Below, in pieces: positions 36,792 through 46,685 of a stretch of 64,000 nt of DNA. Under the pieces are notes generated by a model that saw only the letters and a program-made list of their open reading frames with translations, was not told where the DNA came from and did not search any database. The stretch lies in the NCBI GenBank assembly GCA_937899725.1, contig CALCCA010000115.1, positions 1 through 64,000 on the forward strand, given 5' to 3'. Source of the DNA: an uncultured Halomicronema sp. GTDB lineage: Bacteria; Cyanobacteriota; Cyanobacteriia; Phormidesmidales; Phormidesmidaceae. The first letter of the stretch is position 1, and each line of letters begins with the position of its first letter. The position numbers and the translations under genes are program-made.

Positions 36792-37832
36792 ATGCCTAAT
36801 GCCGCGTATGATGCCCTCTACAACACCATTACCGAACTGGTGATGTGCCACTCCCCCAGTGGGGCAGAGCAGGAAATCAACGCCTACCTGTTGGATCGTC
36901 TCGCCAATCTGGGCATTGAGCATTGGTTGGATGAGGCGGATAACGTGGTGGCTTGTTTGCCTGGTACCAGCCCAGGGGCGATCGCTATTACCGCCCATAA
37001 AGATGAAATCGGTGGCATCGTCAAGGAAGTGACCGACAGTGGCCGCATTTTGGTGCGTCGGTTGGGTGGTGCCTTTCCCTGGGTCTATGGCGAGGGAGTG
37101 GTAGATTTTTTGGGTGATCACGAGCGGATTTCTGGCATTTTGTCCTTCGGGTCGCGTCATGTTTCCCATGAGTCACAGCAAAAACCGCAGCAGACCAATC
37201 AGCCAGTGACTTGGGAGTCGGCCTGGGTCGAAACTAAGGTCACCCGCGAAGTCTTAGTCGAAGCGGGTATCCGACCAGGAACGCGCATGGTCGTCGGCAA
37301 ACACCGCAAACAGCCGCTGCGACTAGGCGATTACATCGCCAGCTATACCCTCGATAATAAAGCCTCAGTGGCGATTTTGCTCGCCCTCGCCGAGTGGCTC
37401 AAGACCCCAGCCAAAACGGTTTACCTGGTGTTTTCAGCCAAGGAGGAAGTCGGCGCAGTGGGGGCGCTGTATTTTAGCCATCGTCAAAAACTGGAAGCAC
37501 TGATCGCCCTCGAAATTTGTCCGCTGTCGGATGAATATCCGATCGCCGCTGGGTCAGCCCCGGTGCTGTTGTCGCAGGATAAATATGGCCTCTATGACGA
37601 AGATCTGAATCAGCAGCTATGGCAAGCGGCCCAGACGCGTCAGGTGCCCGTGCAGCAGGCCATCCTCAGCAGCTTTGGCAGCGACGGCTCGATCGCCATG
37701 ACCTTCGGCCATGTGCCCAAGGCGGCTTGCCTGAGCTTTCCGACCGACAATACTCACGGCTACGAAATTGCCCATCTGGGCGCGATCGCCCACTGCATTG
37801 ACATTCTTGAGCAGTACTGTAACGACCTATGA
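36792..37832 (+). CDS. M42-family metallopeptidase (glutamyl aminopeptidase type)
   Basis: The 346-residue protein is a dinuclear-metal peptidase of the M42/M20 group. Visible signature elements are ITAHKDEIG (His and Asp ligands), the TLDNKASV segment with the bridging Asp, SAKEEVGAVGA with the catalytic Glu pair, and the C-terminal DNTHGYEI with the last His ligand. Such enzymes form self-compartmentalising dodecamers that trim peptides in the cytosol. I prefer the ATG at 36792, which starts the protein at the family's usual position; an in-frame ATG at 36756 adds 12 residues. Neither has a strong ribosome-binding site. Confidence 0.88.
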   Translation: MPNAAYDALYNTITELVMCHSPSGAEQEINAYLLDRLANLGIEHWLDEADNVVACLPGTSPGAIAITAHKDEIGGIVKEVTDSGRILVRRLGGAFPWVYGEGVVDFLGDHERISGILSFGSRHVSHESQQKPQQTNQPVTWESAWVETKVTREVLVEAGIRPGTRMVVGKHRKQPLRLGDYIASYTLDNKASVAILLALAEWLKTPAKTVYLVFSAKEEVGAVGALYFSHRQKLEALIALEICPLSDEYPIAAGSAPVLLSQDKYGLYDEDLNQQLWQAAQTRQVPVQQAILSSFGSDGSIAMTFGHVPKAACLSFPTDNTHGYEIAHLGAIAHCIDILEQYCNDL

Positions 37833-38109
37833 CGCCGCCGCCATTAGCCGGATGCCGGTTCCCTAGAATGAAGACATGACCGCCGGGATCACCGCTTGAA
37901 TAAAGCTGAGCCTACGGCCGCCAGCCCACCCCGAGAAAGGCGCTTGTGTGACACAGGGCGCTGCCCTGGGTCGGGTGCATAGGCCTACCGAACGCCGAGC
38001 CTGAGCGATTAGAACGTTGCTATTAGCGCGCTCTGCTCACGTTTATTCGGGACTCAACTCATTCAGCACGAGCCCACGGCTCACCAACTTCGATTAGGGA
38101 GACGCCAAG

Positions 38110-38601
38110 ATGACCCCATCGGTCGCCGATGTGATGACCCGTGACCTCTTCACCGTAAGTCCTGAGACACCACTGCCAGAGGCGATTCAGCTGCTGGCTG
38201 CTAACCGTATTAGCGGCTTACCCGTGGTGGCTGCCGACGGCACGTTGAGAGGTGTGCTCTCAGAAGCGGACTTGATGTGGCAGGTTACTGGGGCGCAGCT
38301 GCCCGCCTACATCATGCTGCTCGACAGCGTCATTTATCTCGAAAATCCCGCCCGCTATAACGAAGAAGTGCATAAAGCGCTGGGCCAAACCGTGGCCGAG
38401 GTGATGAGCCATGATAAGCCCGTCACCACTGCCCCTCAGGTGTCTTTGAAAGAGGCCGCCCAGCTCATGCACCATAAGCATGTGACTCGACTGCCCGTGC
38501 TTGATGATGCGGGTACCCTGGTCGGCATTCTCACTCAGGGAGACATTGTGCGAGCGATGGCAGAAAGCTATCAAGACGCGTCTGCGGACGTGGCAGGATA
38601 G
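38110..38601 (+). CDS. CBS-domain protein
   Basis: The 163-residue protein consists of two CBS domains only. The first (about 1-60) begins VADVMTRDLFTVSP and ends GVLSEADLM; the second (about 96-155) begins VAEVMSHDKPVTTAP and ends GILTQGDIV. Tandem CBS pairs bind adenosine nucleotides and act as energy sensors for partner enzymes. A GGGAG lies 10 bases before the ATG. It is followed 58 bases later by nblB, so the two may be cotranscribed. The partner protein is unknown. Confidence 0.9.
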   Translation: MTPSVADVMTRDLFTVSPETPLPEAIQLLAANRISGLPVVAADGTLRGVLSEADLMWQVTGAQLPAYIMLLDSVIYLENPARYNEEVHKALGQTVAEVMSHDKPVTTAPQVSLKEAAQLMHHKHVTRLPVLDDAGTLVGILTQGDIVRAMAESYQDASADVAG

Positions 38602-38659
38602 AGGATGTCAGCTTTTTGTGGGGCGATGTCGTCCCTGTTGTATGACCGAGGAGACCGCC

Positions 38660-39322
38660 ATGCCCCCGACCCCTGAAAGCGTAAAACAGTTGATCGAATC
38701 CTCTGATTTGGGGGAGCGCTTGAGCGGCGTCAACCAAGCGCGGGATATTGATCCCGCGATCGCTTACCCCCTGATTGTGCAAGCCTGCAAAGATCAAAAT
38801 GTGCGCGTGCGTTATGCCGCCGTGAGCCAAATGGATACGCTGGGCCAGCAGGATGCGCAGCAGTCGCTGGATCTCTTACGTCATGCGCTACTGACTGATC
38901 CCGAGCCGGATGTTCAGGCGGCGGCAGCCGATGCTTTGGGCGGCCTCAAAATGACGGAAGCCTTTCCTGACTTGGCCTCTATCTATGAGTCCACTGAAGA
39001 ATGGCTGCTGCAGTTCAGTATTGTTGCGGCTCTGGGTGAAATGGGCGATCCGCGCGGCTTTGACCTGCTAGTGACGGCTCTTGACTCAGATATTTCTCTG
39101 GTGTCTACCGCCGCGATCGGAGCCTTAGGCGAATTGGGTGATCCCCGCGCGGTGCCGCTCCTGTTGCCCTATGTCCAAGCCGATGATTGGCAAGTGCGTC
39201 ATCGCGTCATTCAGGCGTTGGCGCAATTTGATGCCCCAGAAGCGCAAACTGCTTTAGAACAGCTCAGTCACGATACTTCGGAAATGGTGGCGGATGCTGC
39301 CAAGCGCCACATGCTGATGTGA
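38660..39322 (+). CDS. nblB: HEAT-repeat protein, NblB-type phycobilisome degradation factor
   Basis: NblB is needed for controlled breakdown of phycobilisomes under nutrient starvation and resembles phycobilin lyases of the E/F type. The 220-residue product starts MPPTPESVKQLI and contains five or so HEAT-like repeats with RVRYAAVSQM, VQAAAADALG, AALGEMGDPR and GALGELGDPRAVPLL. The length fits NblB of other cyanobacteria. GAGGAG seven bases before the ATG at 38660 decides the start; a longer frame from 38501 overlaps the CBS gene and has no such site. Confidence 0.82.
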   Translation: MPPTPESVKQLIESSDLGERLSGVNQARDIDPAIAYPLIVQACKDQNVRVRYAAVSQMDTLGQQDAQQSLDLLRHALLTDPEPDVQAAAADALGGLKMTEAFPDLASIYESTEEWLLQFSIVAALGEMGDPRGFDLLVTALDSDISLVSTAAIGALGELGDPRAVPLLLPYVQADDWQVRHRVIQALAQFDAPEAQTALEQLSHDTSEMVADAAKRHMLM

Positions 39323-39387
39323 TGATGCGAACTCACCCCCAGCTGGGTGAGGGGGAAACGCCTGGGGCGATCGCCTCAAAGCTCGTG

Positions 39388-39419
39388 TTGATATTGATCC
39401 CCCAGCTGATCAATATCAA
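39388..39419. repeat. 12-bp perfect hairpin in the 39323-39945 gap
   Basis: TTGATATTGATC (39388-39399) pairs perfectly with GATCAATATCAA (39408-39419) across an 8-base loop, 66 bases after the nblB stop. No T-run follows. It may stabilise or end the nblB transcript. The rest of the 623-base gap has no supported gene. Its last 60 bases are T-rich and contain TTGACA at 39889-39894, a possible -35 box of the next gene, without a well-spaced -10. Confidence 0.5.
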
Positions 39420-39945
39420 TTCTCTGCCACAAGATGACAAATTGGGCACCCTTGTCCTGAGGCCGCTGTGTCGCTCAGATGGTCTTAGCGATCCAAATTA
39501 TTGAGAATGGGTAGAGCTTTCCCCAGACGCTAATCTGTCAGCTGAGTGATGTCTGGGTCTGGTCGCTTACGTTAGCCCGCCTGATTCCTGAAGTGCAGAC
39601 AAGTACCCCCGATTCCCCCAGGAAAGGTCGCTTTGCCTCATGGACCGGTTGGTAAGGTGACATCAGGCAGCGGGGATGGGCGTGAGGTAAAGGAGGGATG
39701 AATAATTTTTGATGACTGCAGAACGGTAAAAATAAAAACAATTTGGTTAAAGAGATTCTGTTGGTATAATTAGGTAGTGAATGAGACCTTTCATAAGCAT
39801 ATTTGGGTGCGAAAGTAAGTATCGCGAGTACTTCTGACCGTTGTTGTTGCTCCCTATTCATTTGTTAAATACGCAACAACTCGACTTTTTGACAGCAGGC
39901 TTTTTTAAGATCGTAAAGTATTGTTAATTCTCTGGAGGATATCCA

Positions 39946-40392
39946 GTGGTAGCTCTTTTTCAGCCCTCTATTAACCAGAATTGGGGCAGTTTGAGCTTTG
40001 TTTCGACGCTTTATCTATGCCCTGTCTTAGATCGGCTGATGGATAAAGTGCCGAAAAAGTGGCAGGCTGAAGTGCGTTTAGGGTTGCAAGAAGCCCTGGT
40101 TAATGCCGTCAAGCATGGTAATAACCTTGATCCTCTTAAGGTGGTTTCGGTGCGCTACAAAACCTCAGGCACTCACTATTGGTGGGTGATTGAGGATCAA
40201 GGCGGCGGGTTTGACTTTCAGCATCCCTGCGGTTGCGAAGATAGCGATGACGAAGTGGCTGTCAGCGATTGTGGCCGCGGCTTATATATTCTCCGCCAGA
40301 TTTTTGACGAAGTGCAGTGGAGCCGAGGTGGCCGTGAGTTGCATCTGCGTAAGCGTGCTGATCGCTGGTTTGGCCTACCGCTAGTCGGTTAG
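39946..40392 (+). CDS. Anti-sigma-factor-type (RsbW-like) ATP-binding protein
   Basis: The 148-residue protein belongs to the HATPase_c_2 group of serine kinases and anti-sigma factors. It shows the N-box ALQEALVNAVKHGN-type motif (here LGLQEALVNAVKHGNN, about 46-61), the G1 box IEDQGGGFD (about 84-92) and the G2-like SDCGRGLYILRQ (about 107-118). Such proteins bind or phosphorylate anti-anti-sigma partners in the cytosol. The start is a GTG at 39946 supported by GGAGG eight bases before it. No sigma factor or STAS partner is adjacent. Confidence 0.88.
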   Translation: MVALFQPSINQNWGSLSFVSTLYLCPVLDRLMDKVPKKWQAEVRLGLQEALVNAVKHGNNLDPLKVVSVRYKTSGTHYWWVIEDQGGGFDFQHPCGCEDSDDEVAVSDCGRGLYILRQIFDEVQWSRGGRELHLRKRADRWFGLPLVG

Positions 40393-40505
40393 GTTTCGCT
40401 GCTCTAGGAAGGGCTTAAAAATTAGCGTCTCGACATTGGGTTTGGGTCCTGCCAAACCCTGATAGATAGATGTCTATGCTGGGGATGGATTGTAAGTGCC
40501 GATTC

Positions 40506-40790
40506 CTAGGTGACTGATTTTTTGGCAGTCCCGTGGCTGGGGCAAGGGGGTGCAGTGAGGCTCTGATCGAGCCAGCCCACTGCTTGCTGTAGCCGAGTTA
40601 GCGCTTCTTCGGGCTGATCTTTGAGTAAGTAAACCAGGGCGGCGGCAGCTTGTTCTTGGGCGCGAATTTTACGATCACGATTCAGGCGATGCCAATCGTT
40701 GGGTTTGATGGCGAGCCGGTTGGCGATCGCCTGAGCCAGTTCTAGTTCACTGAGTTCGGGGGTGACGGCGTTGGGGGTAGAAGAGTTCAT
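40506..40790 (-). CDS. Conserved cyanobacterial protein (DUF6439-like)
   Basis: From the ATG at 40790 the product has 94 residues. It is helical, with ELAQAIANRLAI, DWHRLNRDRK, EQAAAALVYLL and ALTRLQQAVGWLD, followed by a CPSHG-type tail. The pattern looks like the small DUF6439-type proteins conserved in cyanobacteria with no known function; this family call is from memory and moderate. An upstream start at 40841 would overlap the divergent promoter region. The gene is divergent from the coiled-coil protein at 40843. Confidence 0.65.
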   Translation of the reverse strand: MNSSTPNAVTPELSELELAQAIANRLAIKPNDWHRLNRDRKIRAQEQAAAALVYLLKDQPEEALTRLQQAVGWLDQSLTAPPCPSHGTAKKSVT

Positions 40791-40842
40791 AGGTATTGAG
40801 AATTGAATGCCGCTATGATGGGCGCTACTGTTATCTTCCATT

Positions 40843-41253
40843 GTGCATATGAATCGCCGATTGAGGCGTCTAGGTCGTCGTCATAAACCGCGCATCGGTG
40901 CCCGCTCGTCAACTTTAGGCGCGTTTTCACCCTCCTCTTCTGATCAAGATTGGCAAACCTTTGATGCCGACTTGACTCAGTTAGAAACTTCGGTAGCGGT
41001 TTTGAGACAGCGGTTTGAGCAGCAGCGAGCCCTGTTGCAGCAGCAACGCCAAATTGAGCAGCAGCTGCAAATGCCCGGTCTCAGTGCGCAAGAGCTTGGC
41101 AACTTGCAGCATCGTCTAGAGGTGCTAGAGCTGCAGCTCGAGAGTCAGCTATTCGATTGGCAAGCGCTACAGGAACCCTTTTGGCAAGCAGTACGTTTTG
41201 GCGGGGTCGGTATCATTGTGGGGTGGATTTTGAAGGCGATCGCCGGAGCTTAG
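40843..41253 (+). CDS. Coiled-coil protein with C-terminal membrane anchor
   Basis: The 136-residue protein has a basic N-terminus (RRLRRLGRRHK), a Gln/Leu-rich coiled coil (about residues 42-103) and a single hydrophobic helix at the C-terminus (VRFGGVGIIVGWILKAIAGA). It therefore looks like a tail-anchored protein with the coil in the cytosol. I do not recognise the family. It is divergent from the DUF6439-like gene and may be cotranscribed with a tiny membrane protein frame that follows. Confidence 0.65.
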   Translation: MHMNRRLRRLGRRHKPRIGARSSTLGAFSPSSSDQDWQTFDADLTQLETSVAVLRQRFEQQRALLQQQRQIEQQLQMPGLSAQELGNLQHRLEVLELQLESQLFDWQALQEPFWQAVRFGGVGIIVGWILKAIAGA

Positions 41254-41310
41254 AGGCGGTGGGGGCGATCGTAGTGGAGGAGCGGCAACATTGTCGGTAA
41301 AGGTGGAGCA

Positions 41311-41445
41311 GTGCCCCACCCCTGCGATCGAGGCGCTATTGTTGCGCAACTTCCCCAGCCTCCAGCCTCACTAGCAGCCCCTCAATTCGGTGCCGTTGGT
41401 CTAGTTATTGCCCTCGGGCTATTGGGGTGGCTGTTTTATCGTTGA
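41311..41445 (+). CDS. Possible 44-residue single-pass membrane protein
   Basis: A GTG-started frame encodes 44 residues: a Pro-rich lead followed by a clean transmembrane helix (FGAVGLVIALGLLGWLFYR) ending in Arg just before the stop. The hydrophobic segment with terminal Tyr-Arg resembles small membrane proteins or C-terminal sorting helices. A GGTGGAG stands too close to the GTG to be a good ribosome-binding site, so the start is uncertain. It lies 57 bases behind the coiled-coil gene. Support is limited to its composition. Confidence 0.35.
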   Translation: MPHPCDRGAIVAQLPQPPASLAAPQFGAVGLVIALGLLGWLFYR

Positions 41446-41875
41446 CTCATGCTGTTAGACGCTTTAGTAATGCCGTGCCAGTAGTTGGTATCGAACATGT
41501 TCAGCTTGCGATGCCTCCGGGGGAAGAGCATGCCGCCCGTGCGTTCTACTCCGGTGTGCTGGGAATCCCGGAGGTTCCGAAGCCACCAACGCTGGCAAAG
41601 CGGGGAGGCGCCTGGTTCGAGAACGAAGTAGTGAAGATCCACCTCGGAGTGGAGAGAGACTTTCGTTCAGCTCGCAAAGCCCATCCAGCGTTGCTAGTAA
41701 CTGACTTGGTGGGCCTGATTGAGTGGCTCAAGGTGCATGACACAGACATCATCGATGATGAGCCATTAGAGAATTACCGTCGAATATATGTCTCAGACCC
41801 CTTTGGTAACCGCTATATGTCTCAGACCCCTTTGGTAACCGCATTGAGCTGATGGAGCCCTGTTCCACTGGTTAA
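41427..41875 (+). pseudogene. VOC-family (glyoxalase-like) gene frameshifted by a 29-bp tandem duplication
   Basis: The product is a VOC/glyoxalase-superfamily protein: VVGIEHVQLAMPPG opens the first beta-alpha module, then ARAFYSGVLGIPEV, GGAWFENEVVKIHLGV and RRIYVSDPFGNR. The stretch 41785-41813 is repeated exactly at 41814-41842. Since 29 is not a multiple of three, the frame shifts and ends at 41852 with a nonsense tail. Removing one copy restores DPFGNRIELMEP and a stop at 41873-41875, the family's usual C-terminus, including the Glu that normally binds the metal. The start is unsure (GTG at 41427 or 41475). Confidence 0.75.
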
Positions 41876-41931
41876 GTTATGTCCCCATCTCTTTAGGCAC
41901 TAGTACTCAAAATTGTGGATCGGCAGCACTG

Positions 41932-42069
41932 ATGGCAATTGAATTCCGATTTCATCTTGAAAAAGCTATCGCAGCCGCCGCCATCTTATTGAAGCCGCCT
42001 GGCCAGGCGATGAAATATTTGGGCTGGCTCAAAATGCTTGACATCGCTGATTGCATCGGTGCTTTGTGA
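41932..42069 (+). pseudogene. Remnant of a Panacea/SocA-like antitoxin domain protein
   Basis: The 45-codon frame reads FRFHLEKAIAAAAILL, then MKYLGWLKMLDIAD before ending. This matches the N-terminal helices of the Panacea (DUF4065, SocA-like) domain, which usually continues with a conserved GRPITGD motif that is absent here. No toxin gene can be recognised next to it. It is best read as a truncated antitoxin gene; the short length limits certainty. Nothing else is seen in the 41876-42205 gap. Confidence 0.4.
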
Positions 42070-42205
42070 CTGAGCGCGATGGTGATGGCTGGCAATCAGT
42101 GCACCCAGACTGCTGTGGACGAAATGTTTCTTCCAATTCAGCAACTGCGCTACGGTAGCTCTAGACTATATTCCTGCTTTTTTACACGTTGTTTGTTTTA
42201 TCGAC

Positions 42206-43594
<1,389 letters not shown>

Positions 43595-43672
43595 CCGTGC
43601 CCGCTCCGTAACATTAGCTAGCGGCTGAACTGCTGTCAGCATCAGGACTCAGCTGCTAGATGATGACCGCCG

Positions 43673-44680
43673 CTAGAACTCGGCGCGGCGGCTCAGCAGT
43701 TCACCAATGGTCAAACCGGGCTGCATTTGGCCATCAAAGACGGTGCCCACCTTGCCGCGATAAAACTGGGTGAGGGCCACTTCGTATCCCTCTTGCGGTA
43801 GGGGCACGTAGCCGACCGTTTCAACGGTGGTGGGGGCATTCTCCAGGTAAAACTGCACGAACGCTTGCAGGGGCGGATGCTCTTGTGCCGCTTGAGCGTT
43901 GACATAGATAAACAGCGGTCGTGACAGGGGCTGATATTCGCCGTTCTCAACCGTTTCTTGGGTCGGGATGACCCCGTCGACCGCCAGGGCGTTGAGATTG
44001 CCTGCGTGGGCTTCAAAGTAGGCAAAGCCAAAATATCCCATCGCATTGGGATTCGCTTCGACGCCTTGGGCCAGCAGCTCATCGTCTTCACTGGCGATAT
44101 AGTCGCTGCGGCTGGAGGTGTCTTCTCCCAAAATCACTTCTGAAAAGTAATCGTAGGTGCCGGAGGCAGTCCCAGGGCCGTAGAGGGCGATCGGTTCGCT
44201 GGGCCAACTGCTGCGAATATCTTGCCAATTGGTGACGTCGCGCTGACCAGACTCGGCCCAGGCCGTTTTGAGTTCTTCAACGGTGATGTCTGCCGCCCAA
44301 GTATTTTCGGGGTGAACGACAATGGTGATGGCGTCAAACGCCACAGGAAGCTCAAAATAGCGAACTTTGGCATCGCCGCAGGCCTGCATCTCCTCGTTGC
44401 TGATCGGACGAGACGCATTGTTGATCATCGTTTCACCGGCGCAGAACTTGTCGAAGCCGTCACCGGTGCCCGAAAACGAAACGGCAATCTCGACATCGGG
44501 GGATTCTGTGCTGGCATACTGCTCAGCGATCGCGGTGGTAATCGGATAAACCGTACTAGAGCCATCAATGGTGATGGGCTGATCGGTTGGACTGAGGGAA
44601 TTGGGGGAAGAAGAGCAGCCTACGGCAGTCACTCCGGCACCGACCAATGCGAGAAAAAACGAGCCTTTTGAAGTCTTCAT
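43673..44680 (-). CDS. Phosphate-binding lipoprotein, SphX/PstS type
   Basis: This 335-residue binding protein of the PstS superfamily has a lipoprotein signal with TAVGC (Cys22) and the ligand loops DGSSTVYPIT (about 39-48), FSGTGDGFDKF and GPGTASGTYDYF. These residues and the lack of the PstS-type SGAGASFP loop place it nearer the SphX/PstS-like group that cyanobacteria make during phosphate limitation. It is divergent from the pst operon, separated by 683 bases containing a Pho box and a long palindrome. Confidence 0.9.
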   Translation of the reverse strand: MKTSKGSFFLALVGAGVTAVGCSSSPNSLSPTDQPITIDGSSTVYPITTAIAEQYASTESPDVEIAVSFSGTGDGFDKFCAGETMINNASRPISNEEMQACGDAKVRYFELPVAFDAITIVVHPENTWAADITVEELKTAWAESGQRDVTNWQDIRSSWPSEPIALYGPGTASGTYDYFSEVILGEDTSSRSDYIASEDDELLAQGVEANPNAMGYFGFAYFEAHAGNLNALAVDGVIPTQETVENGEYQPLSRPLFIYVNAQAAQEHPPLQAFVQFYLENAPTTVETVGYVPLPQEGYEVALTQFYRGKVGTVFDGQMQPGLTIGELLSRRAEF

Positions 44681-44880
44681 CGTCTTAAACCGGATGGTTG
44701 AGTATCGACACGATTATGATTCCAGACGTAAGTCGTGAGTGAGTCGGAATCCTCAAAAGAATTTATGTTTCAGCAAGTGCAAATAAAAATATTTTAAGAT
44801 TCATGCTGCTACGATTTTTACGGCTGATTTTAGCAAGGTTTTTCTCGAAGTTAAAAGTAATTTCTCGTTATGTGCAATGC

Positions 44881-44918
44881 CCAGAGTTTGGAAATGTCTA
44901 GACATTTCCAAACTCTGG
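44881..44918. repeat. 38-bp perfect palindrome between the two phosphate-binding genes
   Basis: The 38 bases from 44881 to 44918 are an exact reverse palindrome centred on TCTAGA, without any loop (arms start CCAGAGTTTGG). It may extrude as a cruciform or act as a binding site for a dimeric protein. It lies about 200 bases before the SphX-like gene and about 130 bases on the far side of the Pho box. Apart from these two elements the 683-base divergent gap has no supported gene. Confidence 0.75.
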
Positions 44919-45049
44919 AGTGAGGACTACATACATAGCAAAAAGGGTGCGAATTAGAGATGCCTTGAGCAATTGTCGCCGATTTCTTATGTCCGATTAG
45001 AGGGACGGGCTCTATACTCTGGTGGGTTTTTGCCCTCCTCAGCTAAGGT

Positions 45050-45079
45050 CTTAATCTTCTCTTCATCTGTTCTTTACCC
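45050..45079 (+). promoter_or_regulatory. Pho box (three tandem 8-bp repeats with 3-bp spacers)
   Basis: CTTAATCT (45050-45057), CTTCATCT (45061-45068) and CTTTACCC (45072-45079) are spaced exactly 11 bases apart with 3-base spacers. This fits the cyanobacterial Pho box, described as three tandem PyTTAAPyPy(T/A)-type units bound by SphR/PhoB under phosphate limitation. It lies about 285 bases upstream of pstS, so it probably activates the pst operon; a role for the divergent SphX-like gene is possible. Confidence 0.65.
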
Positions 45080-45363
45080 TGACCCCCTAATCTAGTATTT
45101 TTGAGATGCTATATCTCAGATAAAGGTGTCTACCGACTTCAATTTTTCAGGTGTATCTTTGAAGCGTCTCGGTGTGATATAGATATCCCTGAGTTGTTTT
45201 GGAATCCTGCTTTAATAGTGGCTGAGGTTTAGGTCTCTAGCCGCTGACAAAGTCAGAGGTTTGATATTCAGTAGAGCGTGATCTCTTGCGGTGATTATCT
45301 TGCTCAGGAGCATCGAACGAACGTTCATATACTTTGACCAAAAAGAACAGAGTGGAATTGGCT

Positions 45364-46509
45364 ATGCTTCAGAAATTTGCGACGCAGATTGATTTGAGAA
45401 AGGCAGCTGCTTTGGCCCTAGTGGTGGGCTTGGCGGCTTGTGGCGGTGGTACGACCACGACGACCGATGCGGGTGAAGGCACCGAAACGGCTGCAACCGG
45501 AGAAGAGGCCGCTGGTGAGAAAATCTTTGATAGCAACGTTTCTTTGACGGGAGCTGGGGCGTCTTTCCCAGCGCCGTTGTACCAAAACTGGTTCGTCGAA
45601 CTCAACAAAAAGGTACCTGAGCTGCAGGTCAACTATCAGTCTGTGGGTAGTGGGGCTGGCGTTGAGCAGTTTACGGCAGAAACTGTGAACTTCGGGGCTA
45701 GCGATGTGGCCATGGAAGATGAGGAAATGGCTGCCGTTGAAGATGGCACCATCTTGCTGCCGATGGCGGCTGGGGCCATTGTGTTGGCTTATAACCTGCC
45801 CGGTGTGGGTGAGTTAAACCTGCCCCGTGAGGTTTACACCAACATCTTGCTCGGCAACATCACTAGCTGGAGCGACCCGGCGATCGTCGAGGCTAACCCT
45901 GACGCTGAGCTTCCCGATTCTGATATCACTGTGGTTCATCGTTCTGACGGCAGTGGCACAACGGGTGTCTTTACCAAGCACCTCAGCGCTATCAGCCCTG
46001 ACTTTGAGAGCCAAATTGGCGAAGGCAAAACCGTTGAGTGGCCCACCACGGGTAGCTTCATCGGCGGCAAAGGGAATGAGGGTGTTACCGCTCAAGTTCA
46101 GCAAACCGAAGGCGCGATTGGCTACGTTGAGTATGGCTATGCCACCAACAATGGCCTCGCAGTTGCCGCCTTGGAAAATTCCTCGGGCAACTTTGTGACG
46201 CCCACCGGTGAGTCAGCTTCCGCGACTTTGGATGCGGTTGAGCTGCCTGAGAACCTCCGTGCGTTCATCACTGACCCTGAGGGTGAGAACTCTTATCCCA
46301 TCGTCACCTACACTTGGATGTTGGTGTACGAAACCTATGAAGATCCCATGCAGGCGAAAGCGGTTGAGGTGATGGTTGAGTACGGTCTCAACGAAGGCCA
46401 GGATATTTCTCCTGAGCTGGGTTACGTGGCGCTGCCCCCCAGCGTGCGCGAGAAGGTCGCGGCTGCCGCTGATGGCATCAGCCCTGACTACGAAATCACC
46501 GTTGAGTAA
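45364..46509 (+). CDS. pstS: Phosphate ABC transporter substrate-binding lipoprotein
   Basis: PstS binds phosphate outside the plasma membrane for the PstCAB importer. From the ATG at 45364 the product has 381 residues with a lipobox LAAC (Cys26), then an Asp/Glu/Thr-rich spacer. The ligand loops are TGAGASFPAPLYQ and HRSDGSGTTGVFTK. Length and motifs are standard. A TTG-started extension from 45334 is less likely because an AGTGGA box stands just before the ATG. A strong terminator after the gene suggests pstS is made in excess over the downstream permease genes. Confidence 0.94.
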   Translation: MLQKFATQIDLRKAAALALVVGLAACGGGTTTTTDAGEGTETAATGEEAAGEKIFDSNVSLTGAGASFPAPLYQNWFVELNKKVPELQVNYQSVGSGAGVEQFTAETVNFGASDVAMEDEEMAAVEDGTILLPMAAGAIVLAYNLPGVGELNLPREVYTNILLGNITSWSDPAIVEANPDAELPDSDITVVHRSDGSGTTGVFTKHLSAISPDFESQIGEGKTVEWPTTGSFIGGKGNEGVTAQVQQTEGAIGYVEYGYATNNGLAVAALENSSGNFVTPTGESASATLDAVELPENLRAFITDPEGENSYPIVTYTWMLVYETYEDPMQAKAVEVMVEYGLNEGQDISPELGYVALPPSVREKVAAAADGISPDYEITVE

Positions 46510-46519
46510 ATAGTCTGAC

Positions 46520-46545
46520 AAAAGGGGGGCAGCGCCCCCTTTTTT
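46520..46545 (+). terminator. Intrinsic terminator/attenuator between pstS and pstC
   Basis: AAAAGGGGG pairs with CCCCCTTTT around a 6-base GCAGCG loop and is followed by more T residues. It starts about 10 bases after the pstS stop. Partial read-through would yield less pstC-pstA-pstB mRNA than pstS mRNA, the usual stoichiometry of binding-protein operons. Confidence 0.8.
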
Positions 46546-46685
46546 ATGAGAATCGCGCTAGCTGCTCACAGGGTGGCTGGCGCGATTCCAGAAAGTTGAT
46601 GCCGTTTGGCTTAGTCCTTTGAAGCGGGCAGACAGCTTTCTGAATTGCAGCGATTTTATTGGTTTGTCGAGGAGAAGATAGCACT

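Noticed and set aside
37850-38100. Possible structured RNA before the CBS gene
   Set aside because: Some GC-rich complementarity is present, but no known riboswitch or small RNA consensus could be matched.
44690-44880. A second Pho box for the SphX-like gene
   Set aside because: T-rich units near 44820-44850 are only partly spaced at 11 bases and match the consensus poorly.
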